In this document: positions 9,135-18,237 of the stretch, piece after piece | Position numbering within the stretch: the stretch's first letter is position 1 | Layout of the letters: each line of letters begins with the position of its first letter | Assembly: GCF_033096445.1 (NCBI RefSeq) | Contig: NZ_AP028155.1 | Span: 2,299,880-2,363,879 of the forward strand | DNA length: 64,000 bases | From: Butyricimonas faecihominis | GTDB taxonomy: Bacteria > Bacteroidota > Bacteroidia > Bacteroidales > Marinifilaceae | Direction: 5' to 3' | The notes under the pieces: model-generated | Databases searched by the model: none | What the model was told of the DNA's origin: nothing | The model's input: the letters and a program-made list of their open reading frames with translations, nothing else | Program-made: the position numbers and the translations under genes

Positions 9135-11165
9135 TTACTGGTTTGCATCCTGTATTTCTTTCCATTTAGCCTTTTGCACATCACTAACTTTTCCAAAATA
9201 TCCGGACAAATAATAAACAACATCATCCTTACATGTTCCCAGATTCGGAATTTCTTTTTCACAAACAATCAAAAGTCGATCTACATCATTCATTTTTATA
9301 GCCTTAGCTATTAGTTGTGCAGATAGTATCGTCTTTTCATCAGACAATTTCAGCGTCTTTATTTCCTGTCCGATTACATTCAGACGTTTCATATCGATGT
9401 CTTTTTCTCTCCCGCTAATGACCTTCATAATATCATCCATATATCCATCACGCAAACGACTGTCAACTTTTTCTTTCCCAATAGTCTGGTAAAACTTGGA
9501 AAGGTTTGCTGTCAAGAATTTCGCAATCTCAGAATTATACGGACACAATTCAACATAGCCAAAAACAAACCAATAATCATCAGAAAATCTCTCTTCATCA
9601 TTGAGTATTTTAAATAGTTCATTCGCGACTTCTTTTGCGATAGGCTCATCAAGCTCAACCAACGTGCGGATATAAGTCGCTAAAAACTTCTTATCCCGTT
9701 CCCCGTTGTCATATTTTTTCATCAAACTCCCCAACGCCGTGTTGTCATCCAGTCCTTCTTTCACGAGTGCAACAAAGGACTCCGAATCTGTGCCACCCAC
9801 GATCTTGTGACGAAGACTTCCATCTGGCTCCACAAGTAAAAAAGTTGGAAATGACCGTATTCCAAATCTTTTCGCCAACATGGGACCTTCCCCTTTCTCC
9901 AAATCATACTTCACGCAGACAAAATTAGCATTCATAAAATTCCTCACGTTCTCTTGCTTAAACACGACATTCTCCATATAACGACATGGTTCACACCAAC
10001 TTGTATTGCAATCGACAAAAAGGAACCGACCTTGCTGATTGGCAATTTCTAAAGCCTCCTCGAAACTTAAATCCTGAAAATTAACGCCATCGATCATAGC
10101 TATTTTAAAATCTGCAAAATAATCTTTCACAAACTCTTTATTATCATCCTCGACCAAATTCATGTATTGTTCTTCCAAACGAAGGATTCGTTTCAAATCA
10201 TCCTTTGAAGCCTTGTTTTTAATAAAACCAAGTGCTTCCATGGCAGACCAGAGTTCCCCGTTTTCGTTAGTATTGATTTTTTCCGCGATAGAAATAATCT
10301 TATTTATATCCGACATCAAACAAGCTTGGTTCAATTCTATAGTAGACAATAAAACATCCTTACCATCTATATCGAGATTTTCCAATTCACTTTTTATCTG
10401 TTTTAAAGTCTCTCCGTGGGGCTTTGCGTCGGCATTTAAAGACTCACCGATAGTGGAAAAATAATTCTCGAATAAATAATTGTCTATCTTTTCCTTACCT
10501 ACATTTTTCCGAAAAGTAGAGAGGTTGTTCAAAACCAGTTTAAATCCATCAGAACCGAAACTTTCCTTTTCAAGAATAGGCCAATACTCTTTTTGCATTT
10601 TATCCTTTTCCTTCAATATCGACTTTAACTCTTGGGCAACCTTATTGCTTTTTTCTTCCTCATACGCGTCATTCAACGCAATTTGGTACGAGATGAGTTG
10701 TTTTTTATTCATTTTCCCTTTCTCGTGCAATCTATCGAGATAGTCAAAAGATGTTTTCACGTTCAAGCCTCTTTCCGCTATTTCAATAAATTTATCAAGA
10801 TTCACGCCCCCCACAATTCGATGTTGCACACTCCCGTCGGGACGAATGATAAGGAAGGTCGGATAAGCACGAACTCCAAATTTTTGAGCCAACTCTTTGC
10901 CTTCCCCATTTTCCATATCAAATTTTACCGAAACAAATTTCGGGTTAAAAAACTCGCCAGCCTCCTCTCGAGGAAAGACATTATCAGCCATATATTTGCA
11001 GGGAGCACACCAAGTCGTGTAACAATCCATGAACACAAGCTTGTTTTCAGCCTTAGCTTTAGATAAAGCTTCATCAAAAGTCAGTTGCTCAAAATTGACC
11101 CCTCCCTGACATAAAGCAGTAAAACTGAAGGACAAAAAAATAAGAATAAAAATAAGATTTTTCAT
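9135..11165 (-). CDS. Secreted protein with two thioredoxin domains
   Basis: 676 residues with a signal peptide (MKNLIFILIFLSFSFTALCQ). It is an internal duplication: residues ~21-350 and ~359-676 each begin with VNF(E/Q)xL(T/S)FxEAL and carry a thioredoxin active site, WCAPC (Cys53/Cys56) and WCEPC (Cys391/Cys394), each followed by a cis-Pro loop (RAYPTFLIIRPDGS, RSFPTFLLVEPDGS) and a long helical tail. It should work in the periplasm as a thiol-disulfide oxidoreductase, probably reducing, given the acidic or neutral dipeptide. It is the last gene of the sigma/FecR/SusCD run, about 100 bases after the PKD-like gene, which suggests a role in processing the imported ligand or in maturing locus products. 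The partner is unknown. Confidence 0.85.
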   Translation of the reverse strand: MKNLIFILIFLSFSFTALCQGGVNFEQLTFDEALSKAKAENKLVFMDCYTTWCAPCKYMADNVFPREEAGEFFNPKFVSVKFDMENGEGKELAQKFGVRAYPTFLIIRPDGSVQHRIVGGVNLDKFIEIAERGLNVKTSFDYLDRLHEKGKMNKKQLISYQIALNDAYEEEKSNKVAQELKSILKEKDKMQKEYWPILEKESFGSDGFKLVLNNLSTFRKNVGKEKIDNYLFENYFSTIGESLNADAKPHGETLKQIKSELENLDIDGKDVLLSTIELNQACLMSDINKIISIAEKINTNENGELWSAMEALGFIKNKASKDDLKRILRLEEQYMNLVEDDNKEFVKDYFADFKIAMIDGVNFQDLSFEEALEIANQQGRFLFVDCNTSWCEPCRYMENVVFKQENVRNFMNANFVCVKYDLEKGEGPMLAKRFGIRSFPTFLLVEPDGSLRHKIVGGTDSESFVALVKEGLDDNTALGSLMKKYDNGERDKKFLATYIRTLVELDEPIAKEVANELFKILNDEERFSDDYWFVFGYVELCPYNSEIAKFLTANLSKFYQTIGKEKVDSRLRDGYMDDIMKVISGREKDIDMKRLNVIGQEIKTLKLSDEKTILSAQLIAKAIKMNDVDRLLIVCEKEIPNLGTCKDDVVYYLSGYFGKVSDVQKAKWKEIQDANQ

Positions 11166-11271
11166 TGATTCCGTAAATTTATAGTTAAATACTACCGGAA
11201 TGGTAAAATACCATTCCGGTTATAAAAAGCACACGAATAAAAAAACATTCAATCAGCACGAAGCACTCGCG

Positions 11272-12633
11272 TTATTTATCTTTATAAATCATCTGCACGA
11301 TTTCCCCGGCTACACCTCTTTCCTCCCACAGCAATTCTTTCGTCACGCTGTTATAGCAATAAACACATCCCCGGTAATCACCCTCTTTGGCATTGACCGC
11401 CACATACAATTTTCCCTCATCCTGATCCAGAAGCATACCCTGAATCACATCCCCGTCATTACCGACCGTGTAATCTGATGGCTCGAAATTCCCTTTCGAA
11501 ATAAGATTATACCGGAATATATTATTCCCCCCGTCCGTGTAGTACAATATACCTTTCTTTTCGTCCAGCATAAAAACACTCTTATCATTCATTCCGGAAG
11601 ATGTAGCAGAAACCTCAGGAGCTGTATCATCGTAATTAATATTATATTCAAAAATCTTAAACTCGTCACCATCCTTCATGACAAGCACGACATCGTAAGT
11701 ATTTCTCAAGAACATCGCAACAAGTGACATTCCTTGGCATTCTAAACAAACATAATCATCAACATAACTATCTTCATCCCATAGCAAAAAGGATTTGCTA
11801 TTCGTGTCAAAGGCGAACGTAAACATCGGCTCTCCGGCGTAAAGGGGACTTACTATGTTATTAGCCAAATAAGCGTCCGGAAACATGCCCATTATTTCCC
11901 CGGTCAAATATTGTTGAAAACCGTTTTCAAAAGTATCCGATCCGCAATCCAATTTTACAATTCGTCCACCTCCGGTAAAATACAACGTGTACATACTACG
12001 AAGCGTGAAAAGAGCCTCAACCCGTTCCTCCGGATAGGGTAACACATCCAACAGATCCATCGTATTATGTTCTACTTTCACCACTCTCAACGGATTCTCG
12101 GTGGCTATATAAACACACTCCATACGTTCATTATACGCTATTCCTTTCGGCTCTTTCCCCAACTCCACCGACGGGTTATGCAAGCGATATATATCTTTGA
12201 TAAAGGAGGCATCGTTTGCACCGCGAAAAGACATCATAGAACGCCCGTCATAACGGCTCAACAACATGACTCCTTTCTCGTACGGATAAGGAATTTTCAA
12301 CGTAAACTCATGGAAAATAGCTCCATCTTCGTTGGATATTTTCAAGCGACACGGGAACTCCCCATACCCCTCGCACGTGTAATTCAAATCTTTCGCAGTT
12401 GACACCACCTTATAATTCACTTGCCATTCGTATGACAAAGTTTTGTCCCTATTTTCCTGTTTTGTCTCCGGAGCAGTCAACACGAATTGATTATTATGCT
12501 CGCATGTATATGATTCGTTCAGAGATGTCACAAACGATAATGTTGACAATGCATTTGTACCCAATTTCGATTCGTCGTCAATGCAAGAAACACACGTGCA
12601 TATACTCAGTAACAAATAAATTAATTTTCTCAT
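11272..12633 (-). CDS. PKD-like family lipoprotein
   Basis: 453 residues, lipobox CVSC near residue 17 (MRKLIYLLLSICTCVSC). An N-terminal Ig/PKD-like domain contains YEWQVNYKVVS and LKISNEDGAIFHEF; the rest has repeated beta motifs (GIAYNERMECVYIAT, FMLDEKKGILYYTDGG, GMLLDQDEGKLYVAVNA) typical of a beta-propeller. The order SusC, SusD, DUF4843 protein, PKD-like protein, thioredoxin protein is a recurrent Bacteroidales arrangement, and this gene sits in the expected place, 26 bases after the DUF4843 gene. It is inferred to be a surface-exposed ligand-binding partner of the SusCD pair. Confidence 0.72.
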   Translation of the reverse strand: MRKLIYLLLSICTCVSCIDDESKLGTNALSTLSFVTSLNESYTCEHNNQFVLTAPETKQENRDKTLSYEWQVNYKVVSTAKDLNYTCEGYGEFPCRLKISNEDGAIFHEFTLKIPYPYEKGVMLLSRYDGRSMMSFRGANDASFIKDIYRLHNPSVELGKEPKGIAYNERMECVYIATENPLRVVKVEHNTMDLLDVLPYPEERVEALFTLRSMYTLYFTGGGRIVKLDCGSDTFENGFQQYLTGEIMGMFPDAYLANNIVSPLYAGEPMFTFAFDTNSKSFLLWDEDSYVDDYVCLECQGMSLVAMFLRNTYDVVLVMKDGDEFKIFEYNINYDDTAPEVSATSSGMNDKSVFMLDEKKGILYYTDGGNNIFRYNLISKGNFEPSDYTVGNDGDVIQGMLLDQDEGKLYVAVNAKEGDYRGCVYCYNSVTKELLWEERGVAGEIVQMIYKDK

Positions 12634-12659
12634 AATTCACTCATTTATTATAAAGATTA

Positions 12660-13352
12660 CTACTCGTAAGGCCACATGGGATGAAGAGGCAATACCACCC
12701 CATCTTCCGGATTCTTCATAAAAAAGTCATACATTTCCTTGCATACCAGAATAAGTTTTGCCTCTTTTGCTGCGACATCAAGTAAAGTCACCTCTCCTCC
12801 CCAAATCTCCATCAACTTCAGATACTTTTTCTGGTGGAATCTCCCGATATATTGCTCGAACACGCCCCACCAAGAAGGTCTTCCGAGATAATTAGTGAAT
12901 TTTATTTCAACTCCCAGATTCTCTTTGATCCCTAAAGCAAAATACTCATTCGCAACCAGAGTAAGGCAGATCTGAAAGGTCGTATCCTTCTCGGAAGTAA
13001 TATTATCCCGCAGTAACTCCACGGGTATGTAGGTAACAATTGAATCTTTTTTAAACTCTATTTCTTCCGGGATAGTGGCATACAAATCGGAACCTGCCGT
13101 TGTCTTTTGCGGATCGACTTTCACTTTTACTTTCATTCCCTCTTTGGCACCCAACCCCAGTATGCTAACCGGAACGTTCACCGTGTATCGGGTTACCGTC
13201 GCGGGCTCTGTCCCCAACTTACAGAGCATCGATGTTTTTGGAAAATAAACACGATACGCGTTATCGTAATACCCGTCATCCCCATTTTCATCACATCCCG
13301 CTATTAAAATTCCCAGTAAGATAAAAATCTGATATAATATACTCTTTTTCAT
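12660..13352 (-). CDS. DUF4843 domain lipoprotein
   Basis: 230 residues, lipobox ILIAGC at residues 15-20. The sequence around YRVYFPKTSM, then RYTVNVPVSILG, VKVKVDPQKTTAGSDLYATI and YIPVELLRD fits the DUF4843 family of short beta-sandwich lipoproteins that accompany SusCD pairs. It starts 5 bases after the SusD stop, so it belongs to that operon. The role is inferred: accessory surface binding. The C-terminal region (LILVCKEMYDFFMKNPEDG) is conserved in related proteins. Confidence 0.72.
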   Translation of the reverse strand: MKKSILYQIFILLGILIAGCDENGDDGYYDNAYRVYFPKTSMLCKLGTEPATVTRYTVNVPVSILGLGAKEGMKVKVKVDPQKTTAGSDLYATIPEEIEFKKDSIVTYIPVELLRDNITSEKDTTFQICLTLVANEYFALGIKENLGVEIKFTNYLGRPSWWGVFEQYIGRFHQKKYLKLMEIWGGEVTLLDVAAKEAKLILVCKEMYDFFMKNPEDGVVLPLHPMWPYE

Positions 13353-13357
13353 ATCGA

Positions 13358-14854
13358 TCAGTCTTTATTAGTTCCACCAAATTCCAATTCTTTTTTCGGC
13401 CAAGGCAATACAAACATTTCAGACGAAGGGGTATATACCTCTCCATAATGATCCCAAGAATCCGGGTGTTTAAACCCTTTATTTTCCCGTTTGTAAGAAA
13501 AGAAAGTTTGCCCCTCTCCCCAAAATTCTTTATAACGCTCCGCGAGAACTAACTCCATAAACTCCTCCCGGGAAGTTACCTCTGCCGAAGCATAATCATT
13601 CAATCCCCGACTATTCCGGACATCATTAAAATAACGCATAGCCTTCTCTTTATCCTGATAATACGTTGCCTCCGCCAATATGTAATACATCTCCGGCAAG
13701 CGGATCAGGCAAACTCCCTGCAGGGTGTGCGTGTCCTCCTCTGTCCCCAATAAACGAACAAAGAAGTAATCTGAAGATATCTCTCCCACTTTTGCAAAGA
13801 ATGCTTTATAGCGAGCATCCTCACTCGTGGCAGAAGACCTCGATATATCGTAAACATCATCTATATCATCCCGAAGCACAACTACACTCCCCCCTATATT
13901 CTCGAAATTCATATTTTTATAAGAATCTGCTATCATTCTTGTGTACAGCCCCCAAATCATCTCACTACTAGCTCGTTCCTTAGGTTCATCCCCGCGGGGG
14001 AAACGCTTCATCTCTTTATTTCCATACGCTCCTCTCGGGACCAAATACAAATCCGGAGCATCGATTACTTTCCCTGCATAGAATGCGGCACTATCCAAAT
14101 CCCCCTTATAATGAAACACCCGCGCTTTTAGTGCCCAAACAGCATATTTATTACAATGCGTTCCGCGAGCCACTCGATAATCAGAACCGGCATTCGATGG
14201 GTTCATCTCGTTATCATTTACCAGACACGCCTCAGCCTTTGTCAGGTCTCCCAAAATGTTGTCATAACTCTCTTTTAACGAAAAAACCTCCTTGTTCTTC
14301 AAATCAAAATGATAAGCATATGGAATACCCCCGGCATCCGGATGCAGAAGAATATTCTCGGCAAACAAACGCAATAGATCAAAATGCAACATGGCACGCA
14401 CCCCATATGCCTCTCCTTTAATCAACGCGTAATCCGGATCTTCCGCCAAATTAACCGTCTCAATATTCTCCAACACGTTGTTAGCGTATGAAATACATTG
14501 ATATGCCTCTCCCCAAATACTACCGATTAGCCCCTCCAAATTCGGATCATCATATTTATACTGATTAGCAGCTTTCACGTTCACAAGTTTTTCACTCTGC
14601 ATATATTTATCATAGGACAATTGTGCCAACCAATCCACGAACCCCCAACTCAGAGCTTCCCCGTATAAACTCGTTTTAGCCATGGTCGCATAAATCCCGT
14701 ACATCGCGTCACGATATCCCTGCACGTCTTCAAACTGCTTTTCTTGCTCCAAAGTACCTTTAGGATTTACATCCAGATAACTGTCACACCCGGCAAGAGT
14801 CCAGAAACATAAAGCCCAAACCAGCATACTATATTTATTTCTTATTCTTTTCAT
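13358..14854 (-). CDS. RagB/SusD family outer-membrane lipoprotein
   Basis: 498 residues. The N-terminus has a lipobox (LAGCDSYLDVNPKG), the classic SusD start. TPR-like helices follow, with GEAYGVRAMLHFDLLRLFAE and the C-terminal RNSRGLNDYA, EFMELVLAERYKEFWGEGQ and LPWPKKELEFGGTNKD, all typical SusD landmarks. SusD proteins cap the SusC barrel and bind the ligand at the cell surface. It lies 17 bases after the SusC-like gene. Sequence does not say whether the substrate is a glycan, peptide or metal complex; no glycosidase is encoded in the locus. Confidence 0.92.
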   Translation of the reverse strand: MKRIRNKYSMLVWALCFWTLAGCDSYLDVNPKGTLEQEKQFEDVQGYRDAMYGIYATMAKTSLYGEALSWGFVDWLAQLSYDKYMQSEKLVNVKAANQYKYDDPNLEGLIGSIWGEAYQCISYANNVLENIETVNLAEDPDYALIKGEAYGVRAMLHFDLLRLFAENILLHPDAGGIPYAYHFDLKNKEVFSLKESYDNILGDLTKAEACLVNDNEMNPSNAGSDYRVARGTHCNKYAVWALKARVFHYKGDLDSAAFYAGKVIDAPDLYLVPRGAYGNKEMKRFPRGDEPKERASSEMIWGLYTRMIADSYKNMNFENIGGSVVVLRDDIDDVYDISRSSATSEDARYKAFFAKVGEISSDYFFVRLLGTEEDTHTLQGVCLIRLPEMYYILAEATYYQDKEKAMRYFNDVRNSRGLNDYASAEVTSREEFMELVLAERYKEFWGEGQTFFSYKRENKGFKHPDSWDHYGEVYTPSSEMFVLPWPKKELEFGGTNKD

Positions 14855-14871
14855 ATCTTCTTCATTTGTTA

Positions 14872-17800
14872 TTAAAATGCCGCACTAAGAGAGAACTCGA
14901 AAGTTCTGGCAAACGGATAGGTCAACCCTCTTTCCTGCTTAACCGTGGATATCCGGAATAAATCATTTGTCATAAATTGAACCCGTAAACGACTTAAGTA
15001 TATTTTCTTACAAAAATCAGATGTAAAATCATAAGACAGGCTCAAACTTCTCATGTTCAAATAATACTCGTCACGAATAAAACGGCTAGTAACTTCCGGC
15101 ATCGAGGAATCGGCAATATCTTTATATTTCGCCTGATCTCCTGCCTCTTTCCATCGGCTAGAAAACACTCGTTTATCCGCATTCTTCAGAGGGTCAGATC
15201 CTTCCACCCGTGAAACCAACGTCTGGTTGTAAATCGTACCGCCAAAGGAGTAATCAAACATCATGTTTAACGAGAAACCCTTAAAAGTCAGATACGAACC
15301 AAAAACACCGGACATATCCGGGTTGGCATCTCCATACACCCGCTTATCCCAATAATTATACGTGAAAGTAGGATTCCCGTCTATATCGATATAAATCTCT
15401 TGTCCCGTGGCCGGGTCAATTCCCCCTGATTTTACCGCTTTCACCGCGCTGATAGATTGCCCCTCTTCATACACCGGGGGCGGTAATAACGTCTTCTCGG
15501 CATTCAATTTCTCGTTCATGGCCTTCAGAGCATTACTAATCTTCTTGATCTTATTTTCATTGTGTTGTATCGTTAATGACATTGCCCAATTCCAGTTCTG
15601 ATTGTTGATAGCCGTCACCCGGGTTTGAAATTCAATCCCGTTATTCTGCAATTTACCGATGTTCTCTTTAGCCGAAGACGTTCCTACAGACGGGGCTTTT
15701 GTCACGTCCAACAACAAATCATCCGTCACCTTCCGGTACCAATCGAGTGTCATATCCCATCGGTTGGAAAATAACACGACATCCAATCCCGCATTATAGG
15801 TCAACGTACGCTCCCACTTCAAATCCGGATTACCGATAGCCATAGGAACCGCACCGATCCCTTTGCCGTAATTCAAATCGGCATCGTATTTATAAGTTGT
15901 CATCGCCTGATAAGGAGAAAAAGAGGCATTCCCGGTATATCCCACGCTAGCGCGTAATTTCAATACATCCGTGGCGGAAGTAGGCATAAACTTTTCCTTG
16001 TGAATATTCCATCCGCCACCGACACTCCAAAAAGGTGCATAACGTTGGTCTGAACCGAATTTAGAGCTTCCCTCGTAACGAATAGCGACATCCAAGAAAT
16101 AACGATTGTCATAAATCATGTTCCCGTTCACGAAAAATCCCATCGAGCGTTCTATATCCTGACTTCCCGTAGGTCTTCCGTTTTCCGGGTATCTCGACGT
16201 GAAAGCCGGGTGAGCCAATTTATCAGAAAAGATTCCTACTCCCGAATAACTGTTTGAATTTCCGTCGCTGGATGAAATCGTTCCACCGCCAAGTACATTC
16301 AACAAAGTACTTTCACCAAACATTTTGTTGTAAGTTAACATCAAACGACCTTCATATGTCATCCTTTTCGTGTTGCTGACGGTGATACTTCCTTTTTCCT
16401 CAGTTACTACATCGTTGAATGTGTTGGATTGAGGAGAAACAAACACTTCTGTATCATCTTTCGACTTGTTCAGAGAAAACTGTCCCTCCATGCGCAATCC
16501 CTTCAACACTTCCACGCGCAAATTCAAAATCGTGTTCAGATAAAACTGCTCGCCCTTGTCATAACTTCCCAACGATGCCTCGTACAGGGGATTGTATATA
16601 TAATGTGTCAACAATTTATTCCATGACCCATCCTCATTATATACTGGATCATAAGGATTCAAATCTACATACTTGGAGAAAGAACCATATGGAGAATTCT
16701 CGTTATTCACGACATTAATGGTTGTTGTACTATTGATAAAAAAACGATCTTGCTTATTGTATGACAACTTAAAACTCATCGAATAACGATCGCGCTTCGA
16801 TTCCTTCATCACCCCCTCTTCTCTACCATAGCGCACAGACAAACTATACCGAATAAAATCATCTCCCCCGGAAATATTCACGTTATGATTTTGCGTGAAA
16901 GAATTGCGCAACGGTTTCGACATCCAGTCCGTGTCAACTCCAGCCCTCACCCGCTTGTAGATTTCATTATACTCCACGTCTTTCTCGTACCCGTCATCAC
17001 CCATCCCATCATACAAATGCGCCCTTCTCTCGTATTCCAACTTTTCCTCGGCATTTAATAAGTCGTAATCACTAAGATCCGGGAACGAAGCCCCGAAAGT
17101 TCCGTCATACGAGACTCTCATTTTACCACCTTTCAACGGCTTCGTCGTGATAACAATAACCCCTTTGGAAGCCTTAGCTCCATATAGAGCCGAAGCGGAT
17201 GCATCTTTCAACACAGTCACGTTCTCCACATCATTCACATCCATATCAAAAACATAATCCAAACTAACCTCTGCCCCGTCGACAATAAACGTCGGCACGT
17301 TAGACGCCCCCTCGAAACTACTCCGTCCCCGGATCAAAATCTCCGGTTTCGTGTTCGGGTCTGAACCCATATCGTTATTCGTCACGATCTGCATACCTGG
17401 GACAAAAGCGGCCAAACTTTTCAACAAACTTCTCGTCCCGGCAGTCAGCAACTGTTTTCTATCAACCGAAGTCGCCGCTCCCGTGTAACTATTTTTCGCC
17501 TTACTACCGAATCCGGTTATCACCACCTCATCCAGCTCCCCCACGTCTTCTTTCATCACGACAACAAGATTTTTGGTTTCTTTTGTTTTTATAATTTTCT
17601 CTTGCGTCACCATTCCCACGAAAGAAAATACCAACACAACACTATCCCTTTTCTGAAATTCAAAAATAAACTTCCCATCCTTATCTGTTGCCACTCCGAC
17701 GGTTGTCCCCTTTAAGGATACCGTAACCCCAATCAAAGGTATACCCCTCCCATCCTTAACCACACCGGACACCCGCCATGCAACCGGACGTTCATCATTC

Positions 17801-18159
17801 ACCTTCGGAGAGATCACAATCACGTTATCCACGATATGATAAACCAATGACGTTCCCTTCAGAACGCTCTCTAATATTTCCCGTACTGTCGCATTCTTCA
17901 CGGAAACCGACACGTTCACCCCACTCACCTCATCATCATTGTAAAAGAATTCATAACCGGATTTCTCTCCCAGTTCATTTAAAACTTTCACCAAACTTTC
18001 CGATTTTTTCTCCATGGATAACTTGACATTCTGTGCCATGCTTTTAGCGGACACCGAATAAACTAAAAACGACAACAGGAAAAGACAGAGTTTCATAACC
18101 ATACTAATTTTTTCTAAGGCATGCTGTCCTCCTGCCCTTACATTTGGGTTTTTTTTCAT
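14872..18159 (-). CDS. SusC/RagA TonB-linked transporter with STN domain
   Basis: 1095 residues. After the signal region (LCLFLLSFLVYSVSAKSMAQ) an STN domain spans about residues 45-115 (LNELGEKSGYEFFYNDDEVS), which in FecA-like receptors contacts the FecR anti-sigma protein. A carboxypeptidase-regulatory-like domain follows (VSGVVKDGRGIPLIGVTV), then a plug domain beginning LDEVVITGFGSKAKNSYTGA, with FIVDGAEVSLDYVFDMD and LKDASASALYGAKASKGV, and the barrel ending in FEFSLSAAF. It imports a ligand together with SusD using TonB energy. The STN domain and the upstream sigma/FecR pair imply ligand-induced surface signalling. A perfect 10-bp hairpin lies between it and fecR at 18208-18234. Confidence 0.93.
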   Translation of the reverse strand: MKKNPNVRAGGQHALEKISMVMKLCLFLLSFLVYSVSAKSMAQNVKLSMEKKSESLVKVLNELGEKSGYEFFYNDDEVSGVNVSVSVKNATVREILESVLKGTSLVYHIVDNVIVISPKVNDERPVAWRVSGVVKDGRGIPLIGVTVSLKGTTVGVATDKDGKFIFEFQKRDSVVLVFSFVGMVTQEKIIKTKETKNLVVVMKEDVGELDEVVITGFGSKAKNSYTGAATSVDRKQLLTAGTRSLLKSLAAFVPGMQIVTNNDMGSDPNTKPEILIRGRSSFEGASNVPTFIVDGAEVSLDYVFDMDVNDVENVTVLKDASASALYGAKASKGVIVITTKPLKGGKMRVSYDGTFGASFPDLSDYDLLNAEEKLEYERRAHLYDGMGDDGYEKDVEYNEIYKRVRAGVDTDWMSKPLRNSFTQNHNVNISGGDDFIRYSLSVRYGREEGVMKESKRDRYSMSFKLSYNKQDRFFINSTTTINVVNNENSPYGSFSKYVDLNPYDPVYNEDGSWNKLLTHYIYNPLYEASLGSYDKGEQFYLNTILNLRVEVLKGLRMEGQFSLNKSKDDTEVFVSPQSNTFNDVVTEEKGSITVSNTKRMTYEGRLMLTYNKMFGESTLLNVLGGGTISSSDGNSNSYSGVGIFSDKLAHPAFTSRYPENGRPTGSQDIERSMGFFVNGNMIYDNRYFLDVAIRYEGSSKFGSDQRYAPFWSVGGGWNIHKEKFMPTSATDVLKLRASVGYTGNASFSPYQAMTTYKYDADLNYGKGIGAVPMAIGNPDLKWERTLTYNAGLDVVLFSNRWDMTLDWYRKVTDDLLLDVTKAPSVGTSSAKENIGKLQNNGIEFQTRVTAINNQNWNWAMSLTIQHNENKIKKISNALKAMNEKLNAEKTLLPPPVYEEGQSISAVKAVKSGGIDPATGQEIYIDIDGNPTFTYNYWDKRVYGDANPDMSGVFGSYLTFKGFSLNMMFDYSFGGTIYNQTLVSRVEGSDPLKNADKRVFSSRWKEAGDQAKYKDIADSSMPEVTSRFIRDEYYLNMRSLSLSYDFTSDFCKKIYLSRLRVQFMTNDLFRISTVKQERGLTYPFARTFEFSLSAAF

Positions 18160-18207
18160 AATTTTGTAAGGTTAAATTGTTTGTACTAAAATCAATTTTT
18201 CAATGTC

Positions 18208-18234
18208 ACAGGAAGTGGTACGAACACTTCCTGT
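18208..18234 (-). promoter_or_regulatory. hairpin between fecR and susC-like gene
   Basis: ACAGGAAGTG and CACTTCCTGT form a perfect 10-bp stem with a 7-base loop, 4 bases past the fecR stop. The T-run (TTTTTT) is on the plus-strand side, so on the minus strand it is preceded by A6 and not followed by a T-run. It may be a differential-expression or RNA-stability element between the regulator and transporter genes, or a terminator for antisense transcripts. Confidence 0.5.
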
Positions 18235-18237
18235 TTT

